Assembly (NCBI GenBank): GCA_033763735.1
Contig: JANRJY010000031.1
Location: forward strand, 1 to 64,000
From: JANRJY01 sp033763735
Lineage (GTDB): Bacteria; Bacteroidota; Bacteroidia; Cytophagales; UBA9547
Length of the DNA stretch: 64,000 nucleotides
Direction: 5' to 3'
In this document: positions 26,905 through 33,700 of the stretch, in pieces
Layout of the letters: each line of letters starts with the position of its first letter
Position numbering within the stretch: the first letter of the stretch is position 1
The notes under the pieces: generated by a model
What the model saw: the letters and a program-made list of their open reading frames with translations, nothing else
What the model was told of the DNA's origin: nothing
Database searches by the model: none
Program-made: the position numbers and the translations under genes

Positions 26905-27471
26905 TTAGAACTTAACAGTATTGAAAAGTTTACTGAAATTAGTGGGGTTTATACCCAAATATGATGCAATGTATTTGTGTGGAATCAATTGAATCAAATG
27001 AGGACTGCGCTGACAGAAAGTTTTATAGCGCTCTTCAATAGTCATGCTATGCAGTTCAATATGTCGGTTTATCATACCTCCCAACACTGCTTCCGTCAAT
27101 CTCCTGAAAAGTCGTTCTATCTGTTGCGATTGGTCGAAAAGTTTTTGTAGTTCATCAAAAGTGATATACTCCAATTCGCTGTCGGTGAGGCAGGTTAAAA
27201 AATATTTCGAAGGAATTTGAAAAGAGAATGATTCAGGAATGGCACAAAGGTTGGGCGGATAAGTAAATGCCATTATATGTGTTTTGGTATCTGAATCAAA
27301 ATATGACATTTGAACACCACTTTGAACAAAATATAATTCTTTTTGAATTTGACCCGATACGGTAATGAATTCACCTTTTTTAAAAGTCTTTGGTTTAAGT
27401 TTACCAACTAGCAATTCGAAGTCCGCGTTGCTGATTTTATGAAATTGATTAAAATATTCGAATCGTTCCAT
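26905..27471 (-). CDS. Crp/Fnr family transcriptional regulator
   Basis: A 188-residue protein. Residues 20-110 form a cyclic-nucleotide-binding-type beta roll (KPKTFKKGEFITVSGQIQKELYFVQSGV). A helix follows, then a C-terminal winged helix ending HKYIASYLGINPTNFSKLFNTVKF, the recognition helix of this group. The residues that bind cAMP phosphate are not conserved, so another signal is likely. It sits upstream of the dehalogenase-like gene in the same direction, a common regulator-target arrangement. Confidence 0.85.
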   Translation of the reverse strand: MERFEYFNQFHKISNADFELLVGKLKPKTFKKGEFITVSGQIQKELYFVQSGVQMSYFDSDTKTHIMAFTYPPNLCAIPESFSFQIPSKYFLTCLTDSELEYITFDELQKLFDQSQQIERLFRRLTEAVLGGMINRHIELHSMTIEERYKTFCQRSPHLIQLIPHKYIASYLGINPTNFSKLFNTVKF

Positions 27472-27604
27472 TATTCAAATTGTGGTAAATATAAAAGTAC
27501 TGAATAATTGTAGAAGATGTTTCGTCTTTATTGGACTAATTTTCCGACCAAAAGAAATTTATTAACTAATTTCAAAACCAAATAAGGCGATTCAAAGAAT
27601 CCGG

Positions 27605-27660
27605 AGTTGCAAAAATAGGAAGGTATTTATTATTGCTTTGCAAACTAAGGAGGGCTGAGA
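27605..27660 (+). repeat. Diverged repeat, copy 1
   Basis: About 56 bp resembling 28380-28438: both start AGTT(T)GCAAA, share the exact 14-mer ATTTATTATTGCTT (27625-27638 here) and continue with a purine-rich GAGGGCTGAGAG-like tail. The pair flanks the small membrane-anchored gene at 27687-28079. Confidence 0.4.
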
Positions 27661-27686
27661 GAAATTAATATTTAGGATCCTAACCC

Positions 27687-28079
27687 TTATTTTTCCAAAA
27701 CATCTATTTTATAAATATGGTATTTTGTGTCGCCCACCCATAAGAAACTTACATACTTTTCTTGATAATACAATTTCACTCTACTGCCTGTAAGAATTAC
27801 TTTTTCAATTGTTTCAATCACTGCTTTGTTGTCAGAGGGAACGGAGAAATTAAATATGTTGGATCCGTAATTGGCGGCTGCATTATCGGTAATGAACATT
27901 CCCATATTTAATTCTCCTTCATAGGTTTTAAAAATGACACCTTTTTTGCTGAATTTGATAATAGTGCCGGCTCTTGAGCCTTCACTAAAACTGCCAAATA
28001 CAAAATAAGAGAGTACCGCAATTCCGATTAAAAACAGGATAAGTAAGACGATTTTGGTTCGTTTCCAGAAATTTTGCAT
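27687..28079 (-). CDS. Small membrane-anchored protein of unknown function
   Basis: A 130-residue protein with one N-terminal transmembrane helix (VLLILFLIGIAVLSYFVF) followed by a beta-rich domain (AGTIIKFSKKGVIFKTYEGEL ... RVKLYYQEKYVSFLWVG split over strands) and the end YHIYKIDVLEK. Similar short proteins are widespread in Bacteroidetes and are often mislabelled 6-phosphogluconate dehydrogenase; nothing in the sequence supports that enzyme. The start at 28079 (MQNFWKR) fits a short cytoplasmic tail before the helix better than the upstream ATG at 28127. Confidence 0.7.
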   Translation of the reverse strand: MQNFWKRTKIVLLILFLIGIAVLSYFVFGSFSEGSRAGTIIKFSKKGVIFKTYEGELNMGMFITDNAAANYGSNIFNFSVPSDNKAVIETIEKVILTGSRVKLYYQEKYVSFLWVGDTKYHIYKIDVLEK

Positions 28080-28183
28080 GAATATATTGTTTGGTAAGTA
28101 AGTTGGACAAAATTCACTTATCGACAAAATATTTCAATATTGAAGATTGATTGTGTACCCTAATCAGACCTTCCCTGGATGAG

Positions 28184-28310
28184 TTTAACTCCAACTTGTG
28201 CAAGCATAAGCGTGCTTGTGTGGCTTCATTCTTCCGAGGTTAATTGTTGTCGGAAAACATGCACAAGCACCGTTCGTACCTCACTAATGCTTGCGCCAGA
28301 AGGAGTTTAA
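28184..28310. repeat. Nested palindromic element in an intergenic region
   Basis: The noncoding stretch 28080-28440 contains a 127-bp imperfect palindrome. Paired arms from outside in are TTTAACTCC/GGAGTTTAA (28184-28192, 28302-28310), GCAAGCAT/ATGCTTGC (28200-28207, 28287-28294), GTGCTTGTG/CACAAGCAC (28212-28220, 28262-28270) and TTCCGA/TCGGAA (28232-28237, 28250-28255). It could be a miniature mobile element or a structured RNA. There is no terminal T-run and no open frame. Rest of the gap holds only the diverged repeat copy 2. Confidence 0.55.
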
Positions 28311-28379
28311 AAAGTCCTTCTTTCCTAAAGTTTTCAGTAGTGAAAAGTATTTAGTTAAAGGATATTATTTGGAATACTG

Positions 28380-28438
28380 AGTTTGCAAATTCAGGAGAGC
28401 ATTTATTATTGCTTCGCCACAAAAGAGAGCAGAGGGGA
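28380..28438 (+). repeat. Diverged repeat, copy 2
   Basis: Second member of the pair described at 27605-27660; the shared 14-mer is at 28401-28414. It ends 3 bp from the stop of the DpnA-like gene. Confidence 0.4.
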
Positions 28439-28440
28439 TT

Positions 28441-29643
28441 TTATTTATCTATTGATTTAATCACTCTGTCCCAAGTTGTTAATGCAGGTAAAAACTGTTG
28501 CAATAGCTTACTATTTTTGTCGTTCGAATTGTCAAAAAGTTTTTTTGTATTTATAGAAAATTTCAAGTCGTCAGATTCTTTAAAACAGTCCTCTAATACA
28601 ATTTCATAATAAAATTCTGTCTCTGATTTTTCTTTCCCTCTAATATCAGATTTATGTTTTAAATGTATGGATTTAATTTCAGCATAATGTCCTGTCAAAT
28701 TCTTAGGTTTACTTCTGCCTCCTGAATAAATCAAAAGTCTTTTAGCGTCATCAATACTTGAAGGGAAGTCCTTAACAGCATTATTGCTTTCAATTGCGTG
28801 AAAATAAAAAGTCTTACTTGTCTTTAATGATTTGAGATCTTTAGAACGGCAAAAACCAAGTGCTACTTTAACGTCTGTTGGTGGTGCTTCGTTTTCAATA
28901 AATAAAGAAAACTGTTTTCTGTCTATGAAACCTGATATTTTGTGTCTGAATAACTCAGCTGTTGCAGGGTTCTCTATCTCAGATTTTCTCTTTTTGCTAA
29001 TATTTAAAAATTCTTCTTCTTGGTCTATTCCTAAAAATCGCCTGTTTGCCAAGTTGGCCGCAATACCAGTTGTAGAACTACCTGCAAACGGATCTAAAAT
29101 CCAAGCGTTTGGCTTTGTTGAAGCCAAAATAAGTCTTGTTAAGACCGAAAGTGGTTTTTGTGTAGGGTGTTTGCCACACGATTTTTCCCATGGAGCTATT
29201 GCAGGCAGTTTCCAAACATCGCGCATTTGTTTGTCGTCATTCAATTGCTTCATTAATTCATAGTTGTAATAATGAGGAACCTTTTCACTTTTTCTAGCCC
29301 AAATAATTTGTTCGGTTGAATAGGTGAAAAAACGACAAGAAGAATTTGGAGGAGGATTGGTCTTCTCCCAAGTAATAACATTCAGAATTTTAAAACCCAA
29401 TTCAGTTAAAATTTGCCCAACCGAAAAAATATTGTGCATTGTACCACTTATCCAAATGGTGGCATCGTCTTTCATTTTGTCTCGAACCAAGGAAAGCCAT
29501 TTTCTATTGAAGTCATTTACAAACTCAAAACCCTCAGACTTATCCCACATTCCTTTGTTTACACTTACAATTTGTCCGTTTTGAATGGATAGCCCGTTGT
29601 TTGATAAAAAATAAGGAGGGTCAGCAAAAACCTTATCAATCAA
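28441..29643 (-). CDS. dpnA: DpnA-type DNA adenine methyltransferase, N-terminally short, with C-terminal extension
   Basis: A 400-residue beta-class methyltransferase. Motif IV DPPY is at residues 8-11 followed by FLSNNGLS and VSVNKGMWDKSEGFEF; then ITWEKTNPPPNSSCRFFT, HPTQKP (159-164) and SAM motif I DPFAGSSTTG (184-193), all strongly like pneumococcal M.DpnA, which methylates GATC. Two oddities. First, the usual 25-40 residues before DPPY are missing: the only start is TTG at 29643 and an in-frame TAA precedes it directly. Second, residues ~225-400 form an extra domain not in M.DpnA; its LLIYSGGR...GHYAEIKSI pattern faintly recalls PUA-like (ASCH/EVE) folds. It overlaps dpnD by 8 bp. Activity is doubtful. 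Confidence 0.8.
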   Translation of the reverse strand: MIDKVFADPPYFLSNNGLSIQNGQIVSVNKGMWDKSEGFEFVNDFNRKWLSLVRDKMKDDATIWISGTMHNIFSVGQILTELGFKILNVITWEKTNPPPNSSCRFFTYSTEQIIWARKSEKVPHYYNYELMKQLNDDKQMRDVWKLPAIAPWEKSCGKHPTQKPLSVLTRLILASTKPNAWILDPFAGSSTTGIAANLANRRFLGIDQEEEFLNISKKRKSEIENPATAELFRHKISGFIDRKQFSLFIENEAPPTDVKVALGFCRSKDLKSLKTSKTFYFHAIESNNAVKDFPSSIDDAKRLLIYSGGRSKPKNLTGHYAEIKSIHLKHKSDIRGKEKSETEFYYEIVLEDCFKESDDLKFSINTKKLFDNSNDKNSKLLQQFLPALTTWDRVIKSIDK

Positions 29644-29950
29644 TTAATATTTTCAATCGTTCTAGCTTTTCGAAAATATGATTTTGGGGCTGATTTGATT
29701 CCTCAAAATGCTTTTGCTCATCTGAATACAGATAATTAATAACTTCTTTTGTTAATGAGTTTATCTCATCTGACTTACTTTGGCTGTTAATATCGGTTAA
29801 ATTTACTTCAGCGAAGTCATTGTAGTCTAATACTATTTCTGCTTTTTTATATTGCTCATTTACCTTTGAAAAAGCTTCTTGAATGTTCTCAGCCTGAATT
29901 TCTACCACACGAGCAAGTAACTCTTGGATTTCAATTTTAAATGTTTCCAT
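29636..29950 (-). CDS. dpnD: DpnD/PcfM-like small protein
   Basis: A 104-residue protein whose first half (METFKIEIQELLARVVEI, AEIVLDYNDFAEVNL) matches the DpnD/PcfM family, the small protein of unknown role encoded behind the DpnI endonuclease gene in Streptococcus pneumoniae. The acidic second half is not recognised. The start at 29950 was chosen because it opens the conserved domain; it overlaps dpnC by 14 bp. The stop overlaps the DpnA-like gene by 8 bp. The order dpnC-dpnD is the same as in the pneumococcal DpnI cassette. Confidence 0.8.
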   Translation of the reverse strand: METFKIEIQELLARVVEIQAENIQEAFSKVNEQYKKAEIVLDYNDFAEVNLTDINSQSKSDEINSLTKEVINYLYSDEQKHFEESNQPQNHIFEKLERLKILID

Positions 29951-30716
29951 ATTTAATCTTTTTGTATTTACCACGTCCGACAAAATCAATCATTCCTTTA
30001 TCACGAAGAATTTGTAACTGTTGCCTTATTTTATCTTTAATAAAGTTGTTATTAGGATATCTTAATCTAAGTTTATTCTCAAATTTATAGACTTCTTCTA
30101 GATTGAAATCATCAGTTTTTATTTCATCGACACACTTCATAATATCTAAAATCCATCCCTTTGCATCATTAGATTTCTCTCTAAGAAACAGTGTTTTATT
30201 GAATGATTGGTTAACAACACTACGGTCAATCACCTTTGTGTTTTTAACTAAAAATACTTTGCCTGATTCGGCAACTTTGGAAATATCTATATTACACCCT
30301 ACCCATCCAGCTCTCCTTGCCGTTGAAGCTAGAGGAGGTCTTTTAATGATAATTTCTTCTGTAATAAACTGCTTAGGAATTATCAAGAAATCATTGACAG
30401 TCCAATTTTTAGTGTATGTAAGAAAGAAAAAATTTGGATTATTTTCAGAACTAATCCTTTCAATCATTGTATAATAAGCTCCGTCCGTTATTGTATTGGT
30501 GAGTTTTCCACCTTTGCTTTTTAACTCAAACTCTTCTGAACATTTTTTGCAATGAAAGTCAGCAACAGGTCTATTGTTTTCAAATTCATTTAACGGCAAA
30601 TCTCCGCAACTTGGACAATATGAATTATTGAGAACCCAATTTTCTGTGAGAATTCTCGCTATTTGAGAATTACTTTGATAACCTTCAGCAAGTTTTAAGT
30701 TAAACGATAAGTTCAT
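29937..30716 (-). CDS. dpnC: DpnI family methyl-directed type IIM restriction endonuclease
   Basis: A 259-residue protein colinear with DpnI, which cuts GATC only when the adenine is methylated. The zinc Cys pairs are YCPSCG (34, 37) and CKKC (56, 59). The PD-(D/E)xK active site is conserved at the same numbers as in DpnI: Asp53 (VADF), Glu64 and Lys66 (EFELKSK). NPNFFFLTYTKNW, STARRAGWVGCNID and the C-terminal winged helix (IRQQLQILRDKGMIDFVGRG), which in DpnI also reads methylated DNA, are retained. Nothing suggests inactivation. It starts 2 bp after a Dam-type methyltransferase gene, a combination expected to be toxic if both act on GATC. Confidence 0.92.
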   Translation of the reverse strand: MNLSFNLKLAEGYQSNSQIARILTENWVLNNSYCPSCGDLPLNEFENNRPVADFHCKKCSEEFELKSKGGKLTNTITDGAYYTMIERISSENNPNFFFLTYTKNWTVNDFLIIPKQFITEEIIIKRPPLASTARRAGWVGCNIDISKVAESGKVFLVKNTKVIDRSVVNQSFNKTLFLREKSNDAKGWILDIMKCVDEIKTDDFNLEEVYKFENKLRLRYPNNNFIKDKIRQQLQILRDKGMIDFVGRGKYKKIKYGNI

Positions 30717-30718
30717 TT

Positions 30719-31681
30719 TTAGCAGAAAGTTGCGTTAGGGATTGAAGTGGAAATCCTTTTGTGAGGAACGAACAAAAGATTGGAAAGGAAAGCCCGACCC
30801 GATAGGGGAACGCCCAATTCCCCTCTTTTTTCAGAATTTGCATTTATGCTTCTACTCGCCTTTACTCTTGGGATAGAAAATTCAGAATAAATTTCATCGA
30901 AAAAATTATCATTTATGTCTTTCCCCTTTACATCAGAATTACTCAATATCCACTTAAAATTAAGCATATCAAGCTTATGACAAAAATCTCTTAATCGAAT
31001 TTGCTCATAGTCGTTAAAATCATCTTTTGCATATGAATTAAAGCTAGAAGTTTCGCTTAGTGGTTTGTAGGGCGGATCGAAATAAAATAATGTATTATCA
31101 CTTGCATGAGATAATGTTTCTTCATAGTCACCACAAAGTATCTCCACTTTATTTAAAACTTCACTTACAGCATAAATATTTTTTTCATCGCATATTGTTG
31201 GCTTCTTATAGCTCCCCATAGGCACATTGTATTCGTTGCTTCTATTCACTCTATACAAACCATTGAAACATGTTCTATTCAAAAAAATAAACATAGCAGC
31301 TTGCTTACTCAATTCTTGATCTCTCAAATTGAAAAGCTTTCGTTTTTGATAATAGTATTCTTTCTTTTCCTCTGGTTTAAGTTCTAAAGAATGAAACTCA
31401 GATTGAAGTTGCTTTAGTATTGAAATCAGTTCTTTTGGTTTTGAAGCTATTGTTCTATATGTGTTGATTAGGTCTTCGTTAATGTCATTAATAACTGCCT
31501 TTTTGAGGTTTGGAAAGTTATTAAGCATCCAAAATAGAACAGCACCACTTCCAACAAATGGCTCTATGAATGTGAAATTCTTATTGGTGATTTCATAAGG
31601 TAATGACTTTTCGATTTCCGTTATGAGTTGGGTTTTACCACCTGCCCATTTTAAAAATGGCTTTGCAGTTATATTCATCAT
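30719..31681 (-). CDS. dpnM: Dam/DpnM-type (D12 class) DNA adenine methyltransferase with altered C-terminus
   Basis: A 320-residue alpha-class N6-adenine methyltransferase close to M.DpnII and Dam, which methylate GATC. Visible are PFLKWAGGK (8-16, SAM site), FIEPFVGSGAVLF (39-51), FNGLYRVN, NVPMGSYKKPTICDE, and the catalytic DPPY at 202-205 followed by KPLSETSSFNSY. The normal family ends shortly after a KRGEL-like segment with a final strand such as SELLITNY. Here, from residue 290 on, the sequence is unrelated (VPLSGRAFLSNLL...) and is encoded by a palindromic repeat, so about 31 foreign residues replace the last strand. First gene of a four-gene operon; dpnC follows after 2 bp. Confidence 0.88.
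   Translation of the reverse strand: MMNITAKPFLKWAGGKTQLITEIEKSLPYEITNKNFTFIEPFVGSGAVLFWMLNNFPNLKKAVINDINEDLINTYRTIASKPKELISILKQLQSEFHSLELKPEEKKEYYYQKRKLFNLRDQELSKQAAMFIFLNRTCFNGLYRVNRSNEYNVPMGSYKKPTICDEKNIYAVSEVLNKVEILCGDYEETLSHASDNTLFYFDPPYKPLSETSSFNSYAKDDFNDYEQIRLRDFCHKLDMLNFKWILSNSDVKGKDINDNFFDEIYSEFSIPRVKASRSINANSEKRGELGVPLSGRAFLSNLLFVPHKRISTSIPNATFC
30732..30824. repeat. Palindromic repeat-like element overlapping the 3' end of dpnM
   Basis: A structured segment with complementary ends GCGTT (30732-30736) and AACGC (30809-30813), an inner CTTTTGT/ACAAAAG stem (about 30756-30778), and a perfect hairpin AGGGGAA-7 nt-TTCCCCT (30804-30810, 30818-30824). From memory, sequences of this kind (GGGCGTTCCCC ... 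GGGTCGGGCTTTCC on the coding strand) recur in intergenic DNA of many Bacteroidetes; I could not check this. Here it supplies the last ~31 codons and the stop of dpnM. Confidence 0.6.
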
Positions 31682-32050
31682 AAATATTTACATATTATTT
31701 TTTCAATTAAGTAAATTTACAATTTTAAATCCTCTTTTTCTAAATACCTATCATTGAGGTGTTCAAGGTTTCTATTATTGAATTTACAAATTTGGACACG
31801 TTTTATTTATTTTTTTACCAAGAAAATTGTTTCCACCCAATTATAATCATTTAATTTCTGATTTTATTTCTTTCAAATCTTATATTTTAGTTAATATCCT
31901 TTAAACATATGCTTTGACAGTATAAGTTATTTAGCCTTAAAAATGTGAATGAGGATAAATGCAAATACGGATTAATGCTTAAATCTTCATCAATTCGATA
32001 TGCCATAAAAATTAAATTCTTAATTTTACTCCAATAAATCAATCAAACCT
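31682..32050. other. Noncoding divergent spacer between the restriction operon and tpiA
   Basis: 369 bp, strongly A+T rich, between two divergent transcription units, so it should hold both promoters. I see no perfect TAnnTTTG element for either direction and no RNA gene or repeat. Confidence 0.4.
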
Positions 32051-32809
32051 ATGAGAAAAAAAATTGTTGCCGGAAACTGGAAAATGAACAAATCTTTCGA
32101 TGATGGCATAAAACTAGCTACTGAAGTAACCCAAATCGCTGCTTCAGAATTGAATAGTAATGTACAGTTGGTCATTTGTACACCCTTTATCCACTTATCA
32201 AGTGTATCCAAAGTGATTGGCTCTACCAAAAATGTATTTTTAGGAGCGCAAAATATATCAAACAAAGAATCAGGTGCTTATACCGGTGAAATTTCGGCCG
32301 AAATGATCAAATCAGTAGGCGCATCGTATGTGATCCTGGGTCATAGCGAACGCAGAGAGTATTTTCAGGAATCGGATGCTATGCTTGCCGAAAAAGTAAA
32401 TATTGCATTAAAACTAGGACTTACGCCAATATTTTGCTGTGGCGAAACGTTAAGTCAAAGAGAAGCCGGAATTCATATGAACTTTGTAAAACAACAATTG
32501 ACCAATAGCCTTTTTCACCTTTCGAGTGAAGACTTTGCCAAAATTGTGATTGCATACGAACCCATTTGGGCTATTGGAACCGGTGTAACCGCTACCTCTG
32601 CTCAAGCACAAGAAATGCATGCCGAATTACGCAAACATCTGGCTTCGAAATACGGTGAAGTAGGTAAGTCAACTTCTATACTTTATGGTGGTAGTGCCAA
32701 ACCTTCGAATGCTAAAGAATTATTTGCATGTGCCGATATTGATGGAGGCTTAATTGGAGGTGCTTCATTAGTAGCCCGTGACTTTATAGATATTGCTAAA
32801 TCATTTTAA
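32051..32809 (+). CDS. tpiA: TpiA, triosephosphate isomerase
   Basis: A 252-residue (beta-alpha)8 enzyme that interconverts dihydroxyacetone phosphate and glyceraldehyde 3-phosphate in glycolysis. Catalytic residues are visible: Asn and Lys in AGNWKMN (residues 7-13), His in VILGHSERREYF near 98, Glu in IAYEPIWAIGTG near 170, and the phosphate-binding ILYGGSAKPSNA and GGLIGGASL near the end. Length is typical. The stop TAA overlaps the ATG of the next gene by one base. Confidence 0.98.
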   Translation: MRKKIVAGNWKMNKSFDDGIKLATEVTQIAASELNSNVQLVICTPFIHLSSVSKVIGSTKNVFLGAQNISNKESGAYTGEISAEMIKSVGASYVILGHSERREYFQESDAMLAEKVNIALKLGLTPIFCCGETLSQREAGIHMNFVKQQLTNSLFHLSSEDFAKIVIAYEPIWAIGTGVTATSAQAQEMHAELRKHLASKYGEVGKSTSILYGGSAKPSNAKELFACADIDGGLIGGASLVARDFIDIAKSF

Positions 32810-33168
32810 TGCGCAGTATATTCATTATTAGTTTATTAATCACCTTTGCAATGGTTGGGTTGAGCACTGTAAATGCGCAAGCCATTTTGGGCAAACCCGA
32901 CCCGTGCAAAATATATGGTAAAATCTACTTCGAACCCAACAAGCAATATGCCGACTACAGAGTGTATGTTGAAGAAGATTCTGAAGCATTTGCACAACTG
33001 ATGGTGTTCAAAACCAATAATAAATTTTTTGCTGATAAAAATGGGCTTTGGTATATAACCACCGATAAACGCGAAGCTGATTATTGGTTATACCTCGAAC
33101 CTATCAAAGGACAAAGCGACTTCACAATATCGTATATTAATACGGAGAGCTTTGCAGGGTGTAAGTAA
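32809..33168 (+). CDS. DUF6150-like small secreted protein
   Basis: A 119-residue protein with a signal peptide (SLLITFAMVGLSTVNAQA). The mature part contains repeated short strands each ending in an aromatic-Ala pair: YADYRVYVEED, EAFAQLMVFKTNNKFFADK, READYWLYLEP, ESFAGCK. This matches the DUF6150 family, which is of unknown function. The two Cys near the ends (PCK, AGCK) could pair. It is translationally coupled to tpiA by a TAATG overlap, although an exported protein has no obvious link to glycolysis. Confidence 0.7.
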   Translation: MRSIFIISLLITFAMVGLSTVNAQAILGKPDPCKIYGKIYFEPNKQYADYRVYVEEDSEAFAQLMVFKTNNKFFADKNGLWYITTDKREADYWLYLEPIKGQSDFTISYINTESFAGCK

Positions 33169-33178
33169 TTCCAAGCAA

Positions 33179-33219
33179 GTCCCTCCCCATTGGGGAGGGA
33201 TTTAGGGAGGGGCTTTTAG
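33179..33219 (+). repeat. 41-bp repeat A, copy 1
   Basis: Starts GTCCCTCCCC and ends GGCTTTTAG; an internal CCCTCCCC/GGGGAGGG palindrome (33181-33188, 33192-33199) gives a strong hairpin. Copy 2 (33657-33697) is the same length with about six differences, and a shorter inverted copy lies in gldD (38659-38690). Confidence 0.8.
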
Positions 33220-33293
33220 CGGATTAGAAATTCCAATGAAAATCATTCGAAATTTTAAAAGTTCAATAGACAGATTAATTGGTTGAAAATCAA
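33220..33293 (+). repeat. Diverged repeat B, copy 1
   Basis: About 74 bp that aligns with 33580-33653 by eye over most of its length (CGGATTAGAAATTCCAATGA against CGGATTATAAATCCAATGA, and GATTAATTGGTTGAAAATCAA against GATTAAAGTGGTTGAATCAA). Confidence 0.45.
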
Positions 33294-33302
33294 TTATATC
33301 CA

Positions 33303-33340
33303 CTTTTTGGCTTGACCCAAAAAGTTGCAAAAAGGTCAAG
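33303..33340. repeat. Nested palindromes in the tpiA - acyl-CoA dehydrogenase gap
   Basis: CTTTTTGG-6 nt-CCAAAAAG (33303-33310, 33317-33324) overlaps CTTGACC/GGTCAAG (33311-33317, 33334-33340), so two alternative hairpins share bases. The whole gap 33169-33700 is noncoding and consists largely of repeats; the 71-codon frame inside it (33279-33494) shows no protein-like features. Confidence 0.5.
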
Positions 33341-33579
33341 ACAGGGCAAATATTATTTAATAATTGAGCCTGAAAGTGGGTTGTTGCTTCTCCGCTCTAA
33401 TCCATCGCTCACCCCGCATTTTTGTCTACCTACCACATTTATGTTCAAGACCTTCTACTATTATGTTAGCCTAAATTTTAGAAATATTTTCTAATCGAAA
33501 GTCTAATCAAAGGAAGAGATAAAAAATACCCTCCTCCCAAAAGTATTTGAGAGTGGGAATAATAATAAAATTTTTTATC

Positions 33580-33653
33580 CGGATTATAAATCCAATGATA
33601 TTTACATTATATTAAAAAATGTCAAAAAGCCGATTAAAGTGGTTGAATCAACA
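33580..33653 (+). repeat. Diverged repeat B, copy 2
   Basis: Second copy of the unit at 33220-33293. Here it lies before repeat A instead of after it, so the gap has the order A-B-spacer-B-A in one orientation. Confidence 0.45.
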
Positions 33654-33656
33654 AAA

Positions 33657-33697
33657 GTCCCTCTCTGTAGGAGAGGGATTTAGGGTGAGGCTTTTAG
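33657..33697 (+). repeat. 41-bp repeat A, copy 2
   Basis: Same length and framework as copy 1, with compensating changes in the hairpin (CCCTCTCT/AGAGAGGG-type instead of CCCTCCCC/GGGGAGGG), ending 3 bp from the stop of the acyl-CoA dehydrogenase gene. Paired changes suggest that the fold is maintained. Confidence 0.8.
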
Positions 33698-33700
33698 TTC

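Noticed and set aside
27687..28079. 6-phosphogluconate dehydrogenase annotation often given to this short protein family
   Set aside because: 130 residues with a membrane helix and no dinucleotide-binding or catalytic motif.
30732..30824. Element as an integron attC site
   Set aside because: The ends pair like attC, but the core does not fit the RYYYAAC/GTTRRRY boxes and no integrase is in the window.
33279..33494. 71-codon open frame in the tpiA - acyl-CoA dehydrogenase gap
   Set aside because: It runs through nested palindromes and repeat DNA, has no recognisable protein feature and no promoter; treated as chance.
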